NCBI RefSeq assembly: GCF_003609775.1
Contig: NZ_AP018049.1
Span: 1,550,001 to 1,614,000, forward strand
Direction of reading: 5' to 3'
Length of the DNA: 64,000 nucleotides
Source of the DNA: Prevotella melaninogenica
Lineage (GTDB): Bacteria > Bacteroidota > Bacteroidia > Bacteroidales > Bacteroidaceae
Position numbers and translations under genes: made by a program. The notes below the pieces were generated by a model, which was given only the letters and a program-made list of their open reading frames with translations, did no database searches and was not told the DNA's origin. Positions 17,093 to 24,691 of the stretch are shown here, in pieces; the first letter of the stretch is position 1; every line of letters starts with the position of its first letter.

Positions 17093-17669
17093 CCCCCAAC
17101 ACGCCATAAGGGCCTGTACTGCTTGCACGATAGCGCATCAGTTTCTTACCGCTATCGCCAGAGACAACATTTCCGCCAGTGTTAAGGTTATACCTACGAT
17201 GACAATTACTACAAGTAGCAAAGCCATCACTGCTTATCTTCAACTCATAAGAACGCAGCGGAAGCGCATTGGTATTGAAGCAATTAGGACACTGTAAGTC
17301 GTAAGCATAGAAAGGAGAAGGGTTGTCCAAGTTGCCATAACCAACGATGAGTCCATTATTCAAACCCACATGTTTCCAGCTCTCCAACCTAAGATCAATA
17401 CCATCAAACCACACAGGAGCACTTGATTTCAGTCCTTGATTGTTCTCAAAAGAGAAACTATAACGACCGCTAACAAAGTTAGTTCTTATCGTACAATACA
17501 CACCTGGCGACAAAGGATTCATCGCTGTTGCAAGGATTGGGTCTTGATGTGTCTCGTTGTGAAAGGTAAAGAAGTTACGATGACTACTATACTCATAGTC
17601 AACTACATCACCACAAGATGACAATAGCACTATAAGCATTAACAAAACAGACTGAACAAGCTTCTTCAT
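17085..17669 (-). CDS. Rieske-like four-cysteine lipoprotein
   Basis: The 194-residue protein has a lipoprotein signal (VLLSSC, Cys19). The central part is beta-rich. Two CxxC pairs, LQCPNC and ATCSNCHRRYNLNTGG, are followed by VVSGDSGKKLMRYRA. The ending and the spacing resemble the C-terminal half of Rieske-type domains (C-x2-H, then Y-L-T-G, then G-x-G-x-x-L-x-x-Y), but the ligand pairs read CxxC and CxxCH. It could bind a zinc ion or a modified Fe-S cluster. It is probably on the inner or outer membrane facing the periplasm. It stands alone, between a terminator and tRNA-Leu. Confidence 0.6.
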   Translation of the reverse strand: MKKLVQSVLLMLIVLLSSCGDVVDYEYSSHRNFFTFHNETHQDPILATAMNPLSPGVYCTIRTNFVSGRYSFSFENNQGLKSSAPVWFDGIDLRLESWKHVGLNNGLIVGYGNLDNPSPFYAYDLQCPNCFNTNALPLRSYELKISSDGFATCSNCHRRYNLNTGGNVVSGDSGKKLMRYRASSTGPYGVLGVN

Positions 17670-17701
17670 ACCTTACTTCTTTATCTATATAAAAAACATC
17701 A

Positions 17702-17730
17702 AGTCCTCCTCCCTTAGGAAGGAGGTGAAC
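17702..17730 (-). terminator. Hairpin after the SRPBCC gene
   Basis: On the minus strand CCTCCTTCC and GGGAGGAGG pair around TAA. A T-run follows about 8 nt later (GTTTTTT). This is probably the terminator of the SRPBCC gene. Confidence 0.6.
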
Positions 17731-17733
17731 GTC

Positions 17734-18183
17734 TTATTCGAATGGAATCATTGCCAAAGCATCGGCAATCTTCTCAATACCCTCCTGTAAAGGCTTTGAC
17801 ACCATACCCTTTGCAAAGAAAGGAATATCGGCATCTATCGTGAGTTTCATCTTTGAAGAAGACTCTGTTACAGGCAGTATCTGAATCCAGAAATTAAATG
17901 ATAAGGGTGAGTTATCACTCTCAAACTTAATCGTCTTAGGTTCTTCGCGCTCAATAATACGCATAGAAATCTGACCAACTGGGTCAACTGTCATAGACAA
18001 TGAGTCCTGATCAAAGGTGATATTCTGTAATCTTTCTTTGACCTTATCCATGTCATCATTACCAGTAGAACCTTCTGGAAGACGCTCCTTCAGACGCTGT
18101 ACATTATTTAAATCGCTCAGCGTGTTGTAAACACTCTGCTGAGAATGGGGAATCTGCTTTACGCTACTTTCAAACTTTGTCAT
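17734..18183 (-). CDS. SRPBCC-family (START-like) protein
   Basis: The 149-residue protein has no signal peptide. It opens with KFESSVKQIPHSQQSVYNTLSDLNNVQRL, the first strand and helix pair of the SRPBCC/Bet v1 ligand-binding fold, then has strands ending in a long C-terminal helix (FAKGMVSKPLQEGIEKIADALAMIPF). These proteins hold a hydrophobic ligand in a pocket. The ligand here is unknown, and no catalytic partner is next to it. In many Bacteroidota it lies near pyrE, as here (175 bp apart). Confidence 0.75.
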   Translation of the reverse strand: MTKFESSVKQIPHSQQSVYNTLSDLNNVQRLKERLPEGSTGNDDMDKVKERLQNITFDQDSLSMTVDPVGQISMRIIEREEPKTIKFESDNSPLSFNFWIQILPVTESSSKMKLTIDADIPFFAKGMVSKPLQEGIEKIADALAMIPFE

Positions 18184-18358
18184 TGAATATTTTTATTGGG
18201 AAGTTAAGGAGGAAAGGACTGGAAGTAAGCGGAAATAATTGTTATAGAAGCACATATCTAAATGTAGGGACGCACGAATAATGCGCCCACTACACAATAT
18301 CATACACCAACAATCCCTTTGAAAGAAAGGACTTCCCTTCCAGTGGAATGCTTAGATA

Positions 18359-18991
18359 TTACTTTTTCCAGTTTGCTGGGTCCTTACGCCAATCATGCAA
18401 CATAGAAACCTCAGACTCCTTGATATAACCTGTCTCAAGTGCTTTCTCTACAACATGCTCATAATCGGTGAGCGTTACAAGCTTTACATTAGCCTCACGG
18501 AACGCCTCCTCAGCTACTGGGAAACCATAGGTATAAGATGCAACCATACCCACAACCTCAAAACCTGCTTCACGAAGTGCAGCAACAGCTTTCAAAGAAG
18601 AGCCACCAGTTGAGATAAGGTCTTCTACAACGACAACCTTAGAGCCTGCAGGGAGTTCACCTTCAATCTGATTCTTCATACCGTGGTCCTTTGGTTTCGG
18701 ACGAACGTATGCGTATGGCAATGCCAATTCATCAGCAACGAGCATACCCTGTGCGATAGCACCCGTAGCAACACCTGCCACTGCCGTAGCCTCAGGGAAG
18801 TTCTCAAGGATAGCATGAACTAACTCGAGCTTCACAAACGAACGTACATCGTGGAACGATAACGTCTTGCGGTTATCACAATAGAATGGTGACTTCCAAC
18901 CACTTGCCCATGTAAATGGGTCGTTAGGTTGCAACTTAATAGCTTTAATTCCGAGCAGTTTGCCTGCAAAGACTTTCTTTAAATCTTCCAT
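18359..18991 (-). CDS. pyrE: Orotate phosphoribosyltransferase
   Basis: The 210-residue cytosolic enzyme converts orotate and PRPP to OMP in pyrimidine synthesis. Visible features are the substrate segment FTWASGWKSPFYCDNR, the loop YVRPKPKDHGMKNQIEG and the PRPP-binding motif VVVVEDLISTGGSS. The length is normal for the family. A -7-like TAAGTTTG lies at 19021-19028 on the minus strand, about 30 bp upstream, but without a clear -33 partner. Confidence 0.95.
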   Translation of the reverse strand: MEDLKKVFAGKLLGIKAIKLQPNDPFTWASGWKSPFYCDNRKTLSFHDVRSFVKLELVHAILENFPEATAVAGVATGAIAQGMLVADELALPYAYVRPKPKDHGMKNQIEGELPAGSKVVVVEDLISTGGSSLKAVAALREAGFEVVGMVASYTYGFPVAEEAFREANVKLVTLTDYEHVVEKALETGYIKESEVSMLHDWRKDPANWKK

Positions 18992-19375
18992 CTTGATAGT
19001 TTATGGTTATATACTAACTGCAAACTTACACATTTTTTCTGAGATTAAAGGATAAAAAGACTATAAAAGAAGATAACAAGAACAGATGATACTCCTATCA
19101 AATACAAGAACAGTTTTATTTGCTTTGAGTAGTATAACTCTTCCTAACAACCATCTAACGTTACTTTTCCGACTCCATATTGCAGTGGTGTTAAGCCTCC
19201 GCACTATTCGTGCTAAGCCTTCGCACCAATGGTGTTGAGCCTCCGCACATCAATAGAAAACAAACCGAAAAAACCTTATCTACTATCAGGACAGATACAA
19301 TTAACTACTAATTACTTACAAAGACGAGTACTACTCATAGACTAACTATAATGGTACGAAGCGTAATGATACTGA
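18992..19375. other. Intergenic region with a 22-bp array
   Basis: This gap of about 380 bp lies between pyrE and the end of comF. It holds the CAC-N5-GTG array at 19182-19248 and otherwise AT-rich sequence with no gene. Confidence 0.75.
19182..19248 (-). repeat. 22-bp CAC-N5-GTG tandem array, copy 1
   Basis: There are three units, the first 3 bp shorter. The dyads GCAC-TATTC-GTGC and GCAC-CAATG-GTGT are separated by spacers such as TAAGCCTTC and TGAGCCTCC, and a truncated GCAC ends the array. By its spacers this copy runs opposite to the three others (36153, 43925 and 55495). Confidence 0.8.
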
Positions 19376-20083
19376 TTAATCATTATTCGCAAAGCCCAAT
19401 GAGAGGACACTGACTTTGACATTCTCTCCTTTAAGAACTTCTTTGGCAGCAGCAACAAGGGTGGCACCAGAAGTAATAACATCATCAACCAACAAGATGT
19501 GTTGATTATTTAGGGCGGAAGAATCAAGGAGATGGAAGGCTTTTTCTACGTTTTCATTTCGTTCCCAACGTCCTTTTTGCGTCTGACTACCATGAAAACT
19601 AACACGTTCTAAGACCTTATCTAAGACTGGCAAACCAGTTGCTGCACTGATACCACGCGCTATCTCCACACTTTGATTATACCCTCTTTCTCGCTCACGC
19701 TGGCGAGCAAGCGGCACTGGAACCACAGCTGTGATCCCATCGAAGAAGCCATCTTGTGCAAACTCTGCTGCAACAATACGCCCAAGTCGCTCACCTATCT
19801 CAGGATGTCCGCCATACTTCAATTGATAAAGCAAACGACTGGTGTCAGAATGGGCTTTATAAAAGAAGAAAGCAGCACCTTTCTCTATGGGAATCCTACC
19901 CCAAAAGAGACGCACAAGCTTATTGTCATAACCTGATTTTGCATAGCCCGTGCGAGGAAGAGAGTGATTACAACAAGCACACATCACCTCCTCCGTAACG
20001 GTCAGACGCCTACCACAAACCGTACAAGGACGAGGGGCAAGGGTGTCTATCAGGCGAGCCAATAAACTAATCGTCTGTTTCAT
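19376..20083 (-). CDS. comF: ComF-family phosphoribosyltransferase-like protein
   Basis: The 235-residue protein starts with a zinc-ribbon region (CTVCGRRL and MCACC), followed by the LKYGGHPEIG segment. It ends with a PRTase domain carrying VPVPLARQRERERGYNQS and ILLVDDVITSGATL. ComF proteins are needed for DNA uptake in competent bacteria, but the biochemical role is not settled. The start overlaps the end of recX by 17 bp, and it is the last gene of prmC-recX-comF. Confidence 0.92.
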   Translation of the reverse strand: MKQTISLLARLIDTLAPRPCTVCGRRLTVTEEVMCACCNHSLPRTGYAKSGYDNKLVRLFWGRIPIEKGAAFFFYKAHSDTSRLLYQLKYGGHPEIGERLGRIVAAEFAQDGFFDGITAVVPVPLARQRERERGYNQSVEIARGISAATGLPVLDKVLERVSFHGSQTQKGRWERNENVEKAFHLLDSSALNNQHILLVDDVITSGATLVAAAKEVLKGENVKVSVLSLGFANND

Positions 20084-20585
20084 CGTCTACGAAGTCTACA
20101 TCATCGTCCGCAGCAACGACTCCTTCATCTATACACCTACGGATTAAATCCATCGTAAAACCACGCCCCATGGCAAACTTTATCAACTTCATTGAACGCT
20201 CATAGTCGCTCTCTGCTTTGATAGTACGATACTTACTCGCTAACAATGGGCGCAAGACTTCAAGATATTCTTCGTCATCTACCGCATCAAGGATGGGCGA
20301 TGAGACGGCATTATCAACCTTTTTCATCCACAGAGCCTGCTCAATCTTTCGTCTACCCCACTTGTTATAGCGAATTTTATCATGCACAAAAGACTCCGTA
20401 TAACGGCTATCATCAACGTAATGCAGCGTTATCAACTTCTCCATAATACGTGCTTGCGCATCTTCTGATAGTCCCCATTTACGCATCTTCTCTAACATCT
20501 CACCAGAGCAATGCTCACCTTTCGCACATAAATCGGCAAGTTTCTTCAGGGCTTGCGGCTCTAATATCGGCCGTTTCTGTATCAT
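20067..20585 (-). CDS. recX: Regulatory protein RecX
   Basis: The 172-residue protein shows three-helix RecX repeats, for example LADLCAKGEHCSGEMLEKMRKWG, LITLHYVDDSRYTESFVHDKIRYNKWGRRKIEQAL and KLIKFAMGRGFTMDLIRRCI. RecX binds RecA filaments and usually inhibits them. RecA is not nearby. The start codon overlaps the prmC stop by four bases. The C-terminus is a run of Asp-rich residues (about 17 acidic in the last 20), which is unusual. Confidence 0.9.
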   Translation of the reverse strand: MIQKRPILEPQALKKLADLCAKGEHCSGEMLEKMRKWGLSEDAQARIMEKLITLHYVDDSRYTESFVHDKIRYNKWGRRKIEQALWMKKVDNAVSSPILDAVDDEEYLEVLRPLLASKYRTIKAESDYERSMKLIKFAMGRGFTMDLIRRCIDEGVVAADDDVDFVDDETDD

Positions 20586-21445
20586 GGTCGGATGGCTTTA
20601 GTGAAGCGAAGCTTACCAAACTGGTCTTCTCTCAGTTCTACCCGCTTATAACCTAACGCGTTTAACATCTCCTTCACGTCATTAATATACAATGGGTTGG
20701 TCTCAAAATAAAGCACACCATCAGCCGACAAAGCCTGCACGCCATATTCAGCTATTGCACGATAGAAACGTAGTGGGTCATCATCAGGAACAAAGAGTGC
20801 CGTTTCTGGTTCATACGCAAGCACATTCTCCTTCATCTCTGTCCGTTCTTTGTCGCAGATGTAAGGTGGATTACTCACTATAATATCAAATTGCTGCTGC
20901 ATAGCCGATGCTGAAGGATGAAGCGTATCCTCCATTTTTAGTTCAACACGAACCTGCCATTGGTGTACATTCTCACGTGCAATAAGCAGTGCGTCACCCG
21001 ATATATCCCACGCTGTAACCGCCGAGTTGCGTAGGTCAGCAGCCAACGTAACAGCAATACAACCACTGCCTGTTCCTACATCTAACACCTGCAGGGGTAC
21101 AGGAGGTTGCAAAGCGCAATAACATTGGTTGTTATCCTCTTCTATCCAACGGCACAGCACCTCAGTCTCTGGACGTGGAATCAATACGCCCGGAGCCACA
21201 TGAAATGTGCGCCCACAAAAGGTTTCACGTCCTAAAACATACTGTACAGGTTCCGAACGCTCCAAGCGAGAGATGATTTTCTCTAATTCCTCCTCCGCTT
21301 CTCGAGATAATTCATTAACTTTGCCCGTATATATATCGGTCAGCTTGATGCCAAACTGAACCTCTAATACAAGCCGAACGATAGATTGCGCTTCACCTTC
21401 ATCATACAAAGGAGTGAGTCTGCGCCATAAATCTTGATATGTCAT
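20582..21445 (-). CDS. prmC: Release factor glutamine methyltransferase
   Basis: I choose ATG 21445 (287 residues, MTYQDLWRRLTPLYD), not the longer frame to 21481, because the upstream extension overlaps the promoter. PrmC methylates the GGQ glutamine of peptide-release factors using SAM. Visible motifs are VLDVGTGSGCIAV (SAM binding), VSNPPYI (catalytic NPPY) and the N-terminal helical substrate domain. A -7 TATCTTTG at 21451-21458 (minus) lies only 5 bp before the start, so the mRNA may be leaderless. Confidence 0.93.
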   Translation of the reverse strand: MTYQDLWRRLTPLYDEGEAQSIVRLVLEVQFGIKLTDIYTGKVNELSREAEEELEKIISRLERSEPVQYVLGRETFCGRTFHVAPGVLIPRPETEVLCRWIEEDNNQCYCALQPPVPLQVLDVGTGSGCIAVTLAADLRNSAVTAWDISGDALLIARENVHQWQVRVELKMEDTLHPSASAMQQQFDIIVSNPPYICDKERTEMKENVLAYEPETALFVPDDDPLRFYRAIAEYGVQALSADGVLYFETNPLYINDVKEMLNALGYKRVELREDQFGKLRFTKAIRP

Positions 21446-21450
21446 AGCTG

Positions 21451-21482
21451 CAAAGATAGGAATTTTAATGAAATGAAACAAG
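21451..21482 (-). promoter_or_regulatory. Promoter of prmC-recX-comF, nearly leaderless
   Basis: On the minus strand a -7 TATCTTTG (21451-21458) lies 20 bp from a CTTG (21479-21482, one base off TTTG). Transcription should begin at or within a few bases of the prmC ATG at 21445. The -33 element lies inside the first codons of ribD. Confidence 0.6.
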
Positions 21483-22591
21483 AAGAAACTGACAAAAAAT
21501 ACATGCGTCGCTGCTTACAATTAGCACGCAATGGGCAGCTACTTGCTAAGCCTAACCCAATGGTCGGGGCGGTTATTGTGAGCAAGGAGGGTAGGATTAT
21601 TGGTGAGGGCTACCACGTACGTTGTGGCAAAGGGCACGCGGAGGTGAACGCTTTTGCATCTGTAAGGAAGGAAGACGAGACTTTGCTACGTGAAGCAACG
21701 GTGTACGTCAGTCTTGAGCCTTGCTCTCATTATGGGAAAACACCTCCTTGTGCCGACTTGATTATCAGTAAGGGTGTGCACCGTGTGGTATGCGGTTGCA
21801 TCGATCCTTTTGCTGAAGTGCAAGGACGTGGGGTGAAGAAGATTCGCGAAGCAGGGATAGAAGTGACCGTGGGTGTATTGGAGAAAGAGTGTTTAGAACT
21901 GAATAAACGGTTTATTACTTATAATACACATAAACGACCTTATGTGATATTGAAGTGGGCGGAAACAGAAAGTAGACTAACCAACACGCCATTCAACACA
22001 CCAGCCAGCCCCTCCCCCTTACCCCTCCCCCATAGGGAGGGGAGTAATCACCGAGATACCCCTGATGATGCGAGTATTATAAATGGTAGTAAAGATGGTG
22101 TAACTACTTGTACTAATAACTCTGGCGTGGCTTATATTGGCAACTTGCCGGGTAAAGACTATCAGCCATTGATTATCTCTACGCCTTTCACTAAAATGTT
22201 GGTGCATAAGATGAGGGCTGAGAATGATGCGATTCTCGTTGGGAAAACAACGGAAGAATTAGAACAACCACAGCTGACGGTGAGGGAATGGAGCGGTCCA
22301 AATCCAGAGAAGTTAGTGCTGACAAGTCGGCCGACAAAGGAGGGAGAATACGCAACACCTGCTGAAGTGCTGTCGCATCTCTATGCTGAAAAGAAGCAAA
22401 GTCTCATCGTGGAAGGTGGTGCAAAAACCTTACAGAGTTTTTTAGATGCTGGACTATGGGACGAGATACGCATAGAATCGGCTCCTTTCACGGTTAACGA
22501 AGGTGTAGAAGCACCAAAACTCCCAGAGAATATACGTGTTGTAAAGGTAGAGAAGTATGTTAATACGATTGTAACATACGAACGAGCGTAG
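21473..22591 (+). CDS. ribD: Bifunctional riboflavin biosynthesis deaminase/reductase with an interdomain insertion
   Basis: I choose ATG 21473 (372 residues). The N-terminal deaminase domain has the zinc ligands H55-A-E57 and C84/C93 (EPCSHYGKTPPC). The C-terminal reductase shows RPYVILKWA, then ISTPFTKMLVHKMRAENDAILVG and LIVEGGAKTLQSFLDAGLWDE. Between KWAE and the ISTP segment there is an extra low-complexity stretch, residues about 168-229. Relatives have only a dozen residues there. Part of it (about 179-191) is encoded by a CCCCTCCCCC-type palindromic repeat at 22008-22044. The frame stays open, so the gene is probably functional. It catalyses two steps of riboflavin synthesis; the other rib genes are not nearby. 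Confidence 0.92.
   Translation: MKQEETDKKYMRRCLQLARNGQLLAKPNPMVGAVIVSKEGRIIGEGYHVRCGKGHAEVNAFASVRKEDETLLREATVYVSLEPCSHYGKTPPCADLIISKGVHRVVCGCIDPFAEVQGRGVKKIREAGIEVTVGVLEKECLELNKRFITYNTHKRPYVILKWAETESRLTNTPFNTPASPSPLPLPHREGSNHRDTPDDASIINGSKDGVTTCTNNSGVAYIGNLPGKDYQPLIISTPFTKMLVHKMRAENDAILVGKTTEELEQPQLTVREWSGPNPEKLVLTSRPTKEGEYATPAEVLSHLYAEKKQSLIVEGGAKTLQSFLDAGLWDEIRIESAPFTVNEGVEAPKLPENIRVVKVEKYVNTIVTYERA
22008..22044. repeat. GC-rich palindromic repeat inside ribD
   Basis: The sequence CCCCTCCCCC, then TTA, then CCCCTCCCCC-AT-AGGGAGGGG forms a strong hairpin within the ribD reading frame. Similar CCCCTC/GAGGGG and GGGGTTGGGGG motifs occur at 55637-55743. Confidence 0.75.
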
Positions 22592-22636
22592 GATGAAATG
22601 GCATCCATTCAGTACTACAAAACGGCTAAAAACAAT

Positions 22637-22723
22637 TTATCTTCATGAAAAAAAGAATTTCTTTTCATGAAGATAAATATTTATTTTCACGACAAAAAAT
22701 ATTTCTTTTCATGAAAATAATTC
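22637..22723 (+). repeat. 87-bp TTCATGAA array, copy A
   Basis: Four units of exactly 22 bp (the last is 21 bp) have cores CTTCATGAA, TTTCATGAA, TTTCACGAC and TTTCATGAA, and the array ends in AATAATTC. It lies between the convergent genes ribD and cyuA. Confidence 0.9.
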
Positions 22724-22757
22724 GACAATAAGACTGAGTTGGGGTGCAATAGTCTTT

Positions 22758-24047
22758 TTAATTGCACTTATGCGTCATAATATTCAACACCATATCATCG
22801 GTAATACACATCGCTTCCTTACCAATGCTTGTAAGGTTTCGGATAGACTTATCAACATCTTCGTCAATGATTCCCTCTGCAGACGTTACGTGTTTGCCCT
22901 CCATGGAAAGTGTTGCTGAAAGGATAGCTGTTGACACACCCGATGAAATCTTTAGTGAACAACTTGGCTTCGCACCATCGCAAATCATACCAGTAAGGTT
23001 GGCTATCATGTTCTTTACCGAATGACAAACATTGGTATAATTGCCTCCCATCAGATAAGTAATACCACAACTGGAACCAATACTTGCTACGACACAACCA
23101 CAAAGGGCTGAGAGTGCACCAAGACTCTGCTTGATGTAGATGGCTGTGAGATGACTCAAGGTGAGTGCGCGGATAAGTTCCTCACGTGTATTCTCATTCT
23201 CCTTCGCAAAAACAGCCACTGGATTGGTTGCACAGATACCCTGATTTCCAGAACCGCTATTACTCATCACTGGAATCAAAGCACCACCCATACGGGCATC
23301 GCAGGCTGAAGCGGTCTTCGCAATAACGTGTGAGAAAATGCTGTTACCAAAGATTCCACGACTCAAAGGACGGTCCATTATCTTTCCCAAACAATGTCCG
23401 TAATTTCCCTTCAAAGCCTCAGCAGCAGCACGAAGATTATAACGCTTTGCTTCAAGGATAAACTCAATCTCATCGATAGGAGTAGTTGTTGCAAACTCCC
23501 ATACCTTATTGAGGTTCAGACAGAGGGGTGCTGTTTCAACAGCAGCAGCACTGGGTTGCATCTTATCATGCAAAACAGTACCATCCTTCTCCTCAAAAAC
23601 AATATTCGTATGGGTACCCATGATGATGGCTGTGGCACGATGTCCCTCAGCCTCACAAGTGATTTCTATGTATAGTTTCTCGGTGATACCGTCCTTCAGT
23701 TTGACATCAATTCGATTCTCACTGATAAATGTCTTGCCAGCCTCCAAAGTAACAGGTGTGAGGTCCTTGATAACCTCCAACTGATATTCTGACTTACCCA
23801 CCAAAGCACCGAGGGCAATAGCAATAGGCAATCCAATCATTCCCGTGCCAGGAATACCGACTCCCATCGCATTCTTCAGAATATTAGCAGAGAGCAACAC
23901 GCTAATATGTTCTGGTTTCTGACCTAACAACTCTGTAGCGTGTGCAGTACACAACGCCACAGCCATTGGCTCTGTACAACCAACAGCAGGTACTACCTGC
24001 TGGTGTATCAACTCGATAATCTGTTCTCTAATGTTCTTCTCAAGCAT
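22758..24047 (-). CDS. cyuA: CyuA/YhaM-type L-cysteine desulfidase (UPF0597, serine dehydratase alpha-like)
   Basis: The 429-residue cytosolic protein starts with VVPAVGCTEPMAVALC and has GIPGTGMIGLPIAIALG, MSNSGSGNQGICATNPV and CGCVVASIGSSCGITYLMGG with MICDGAKPSCSLKISSG. These conserved cysteines are the expected ligands of the oxygen-sensitive Fe-S cluster. Family members break down cysteine to pyruvate, ammonia and sulfide, relevant for an anaerobe that makes H2S. No transporter or regulator is beside it. Confidence 0.88.
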   Translation of the reverse strand: MLEKNIREQIIELIHQQVVPAVGCTEPMAVALCTAHATELLGQKPEHISVLLSANILKNAMGVGIPGTGMIGLPIAIALGALVGKSEYQLEVIKDLTPVTLEAGKTFISENRIDVKLKDGITEKLYIEITCEAEGHRATAIIMGTHTNIVFEEKDGTVLHDKMQPSAAAVETAPLCLNLNKVWEFATTTPIDEIEFILEAKRYNLRAAAEALKGNYGHCLGKIMDRPLSRGIFGNSIFSHVIAKTASACDARMGGALIPVMSNSGSGNQGICATNPVAVFAKENENTREELIRALTLSHLTAIYIKQSLGALSALCGCVVASIGSSCGITYLMGGNYTNVCHSVKNMIANLTGMICDGAKPSCSLKISSGVSTAILSATLSMEGKHVTSAEGIIDEDVDKSIRNLTSIGKEAMCITDDMVLNIMTHKCN

Positions 24048-24122
24048 AATGATGTGATTTAGGTTTAGCTTGATATTATTATGATATTAAATAATTCTCC
24101 TTCGTATCTACCCGCTCAAACA

Positions 24123-24536
24123 TCAATCTATTTGAGAGAGCTTATTACCTAACTCTTGTCGCATAGCCTCCATCTTTTGATGTCGGTCGATAGAGAATGT
24201 TGAGCCATTCGCCTCAACATAATAAAATAAAGCGTATGCTTTTTCCAACAGTATTTGGCGCAAAGGTTGCCCTTTATAGCTTGCCTCAGCATGTAGCAAC
24301 TCTGCAACCATATTTATTTTATCTATTCGCTCAGCCTCATCCCACTGCTCCTTAGCGTATTTCAACAGCTCGTCAACGGAGAGATTACGTAAATCATCAT
24401 ACTCTCCAACATACTGTCTATAAAGGTCTTTCAAGTCCTTATCCAGCTTTAAGTCATCATCTTTCTTCGAAAGAAAGCGCGAAATAGCAGCATTGAATTC
24501 CTCTATCAAGCGAATAAAATAATCTCGTTGTAACAT
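24123..24536 (-). CDS. Small helical cytosolic protein of unknown function
   Basis: I choose ATG 24536 (137 residues, MLQRDYFIRLIEEFNAAISRFL) over the frame start at 24560. The protein is all helix: a coiled N-terminal stretch of about 40 residues with KKDDDLKLDKDLKDLYRQYVG, then TPR-like helices (ELLKYAKEQWDEAERI, AELLHAEASYKG, QILLEKAYALFYYVEANGSTF). I recall similar short proteins annotated as DUF6483 but cannot confirm this. No neighbour suggests a job. Confidence 0.65.
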   Translation of the reverse strand: MLQRDYFIRLIEEFNAAISRFLSKKDDDLKLDKDLKDLYRQYVGEYDDLRNLSVDELLKYAKEQWDEAERIDKINMVAELLHAEASYKGQPLRQILLEKAYALFYYVEANGSTFSIDRHQKMEAMRQELGNKLSQID

Positions 24537-24641
24537 AGTAGATTTCCTTTTATGACACAAAAGTAAATAAAAAATTGATATAAATCCACTTTTCAGTGTG
24601 TAATTAAATAAAAAATATTTTAGGATTGGGGGTATAAAGAA

Positions 24642-24677
24642 TTAGCCCAATTAGCCTAATAAGGCCAATTGGGCTAA
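24642..24677 (-). terminator. Hairpin after the helicase gene, TTAGCC type
   Basis: The arms TTAGCCCAATT and AATTGGGCTAA form an 11-bp perfect stem around AGCCTAATAAGGCC, which itself pairs. It lies 15 bp beyond the helicase stop on the minus strand and belongs to the same word family as 4785-4897. Confidence 0.7.
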
Positions 24678-24691
24678 TAGAATAGACACTT

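Noticed and set aside
21473..22591. ribD as a pseudogene broken by the repeat
   Set aside because: The frame is open throughout and both domains keep their motifs.
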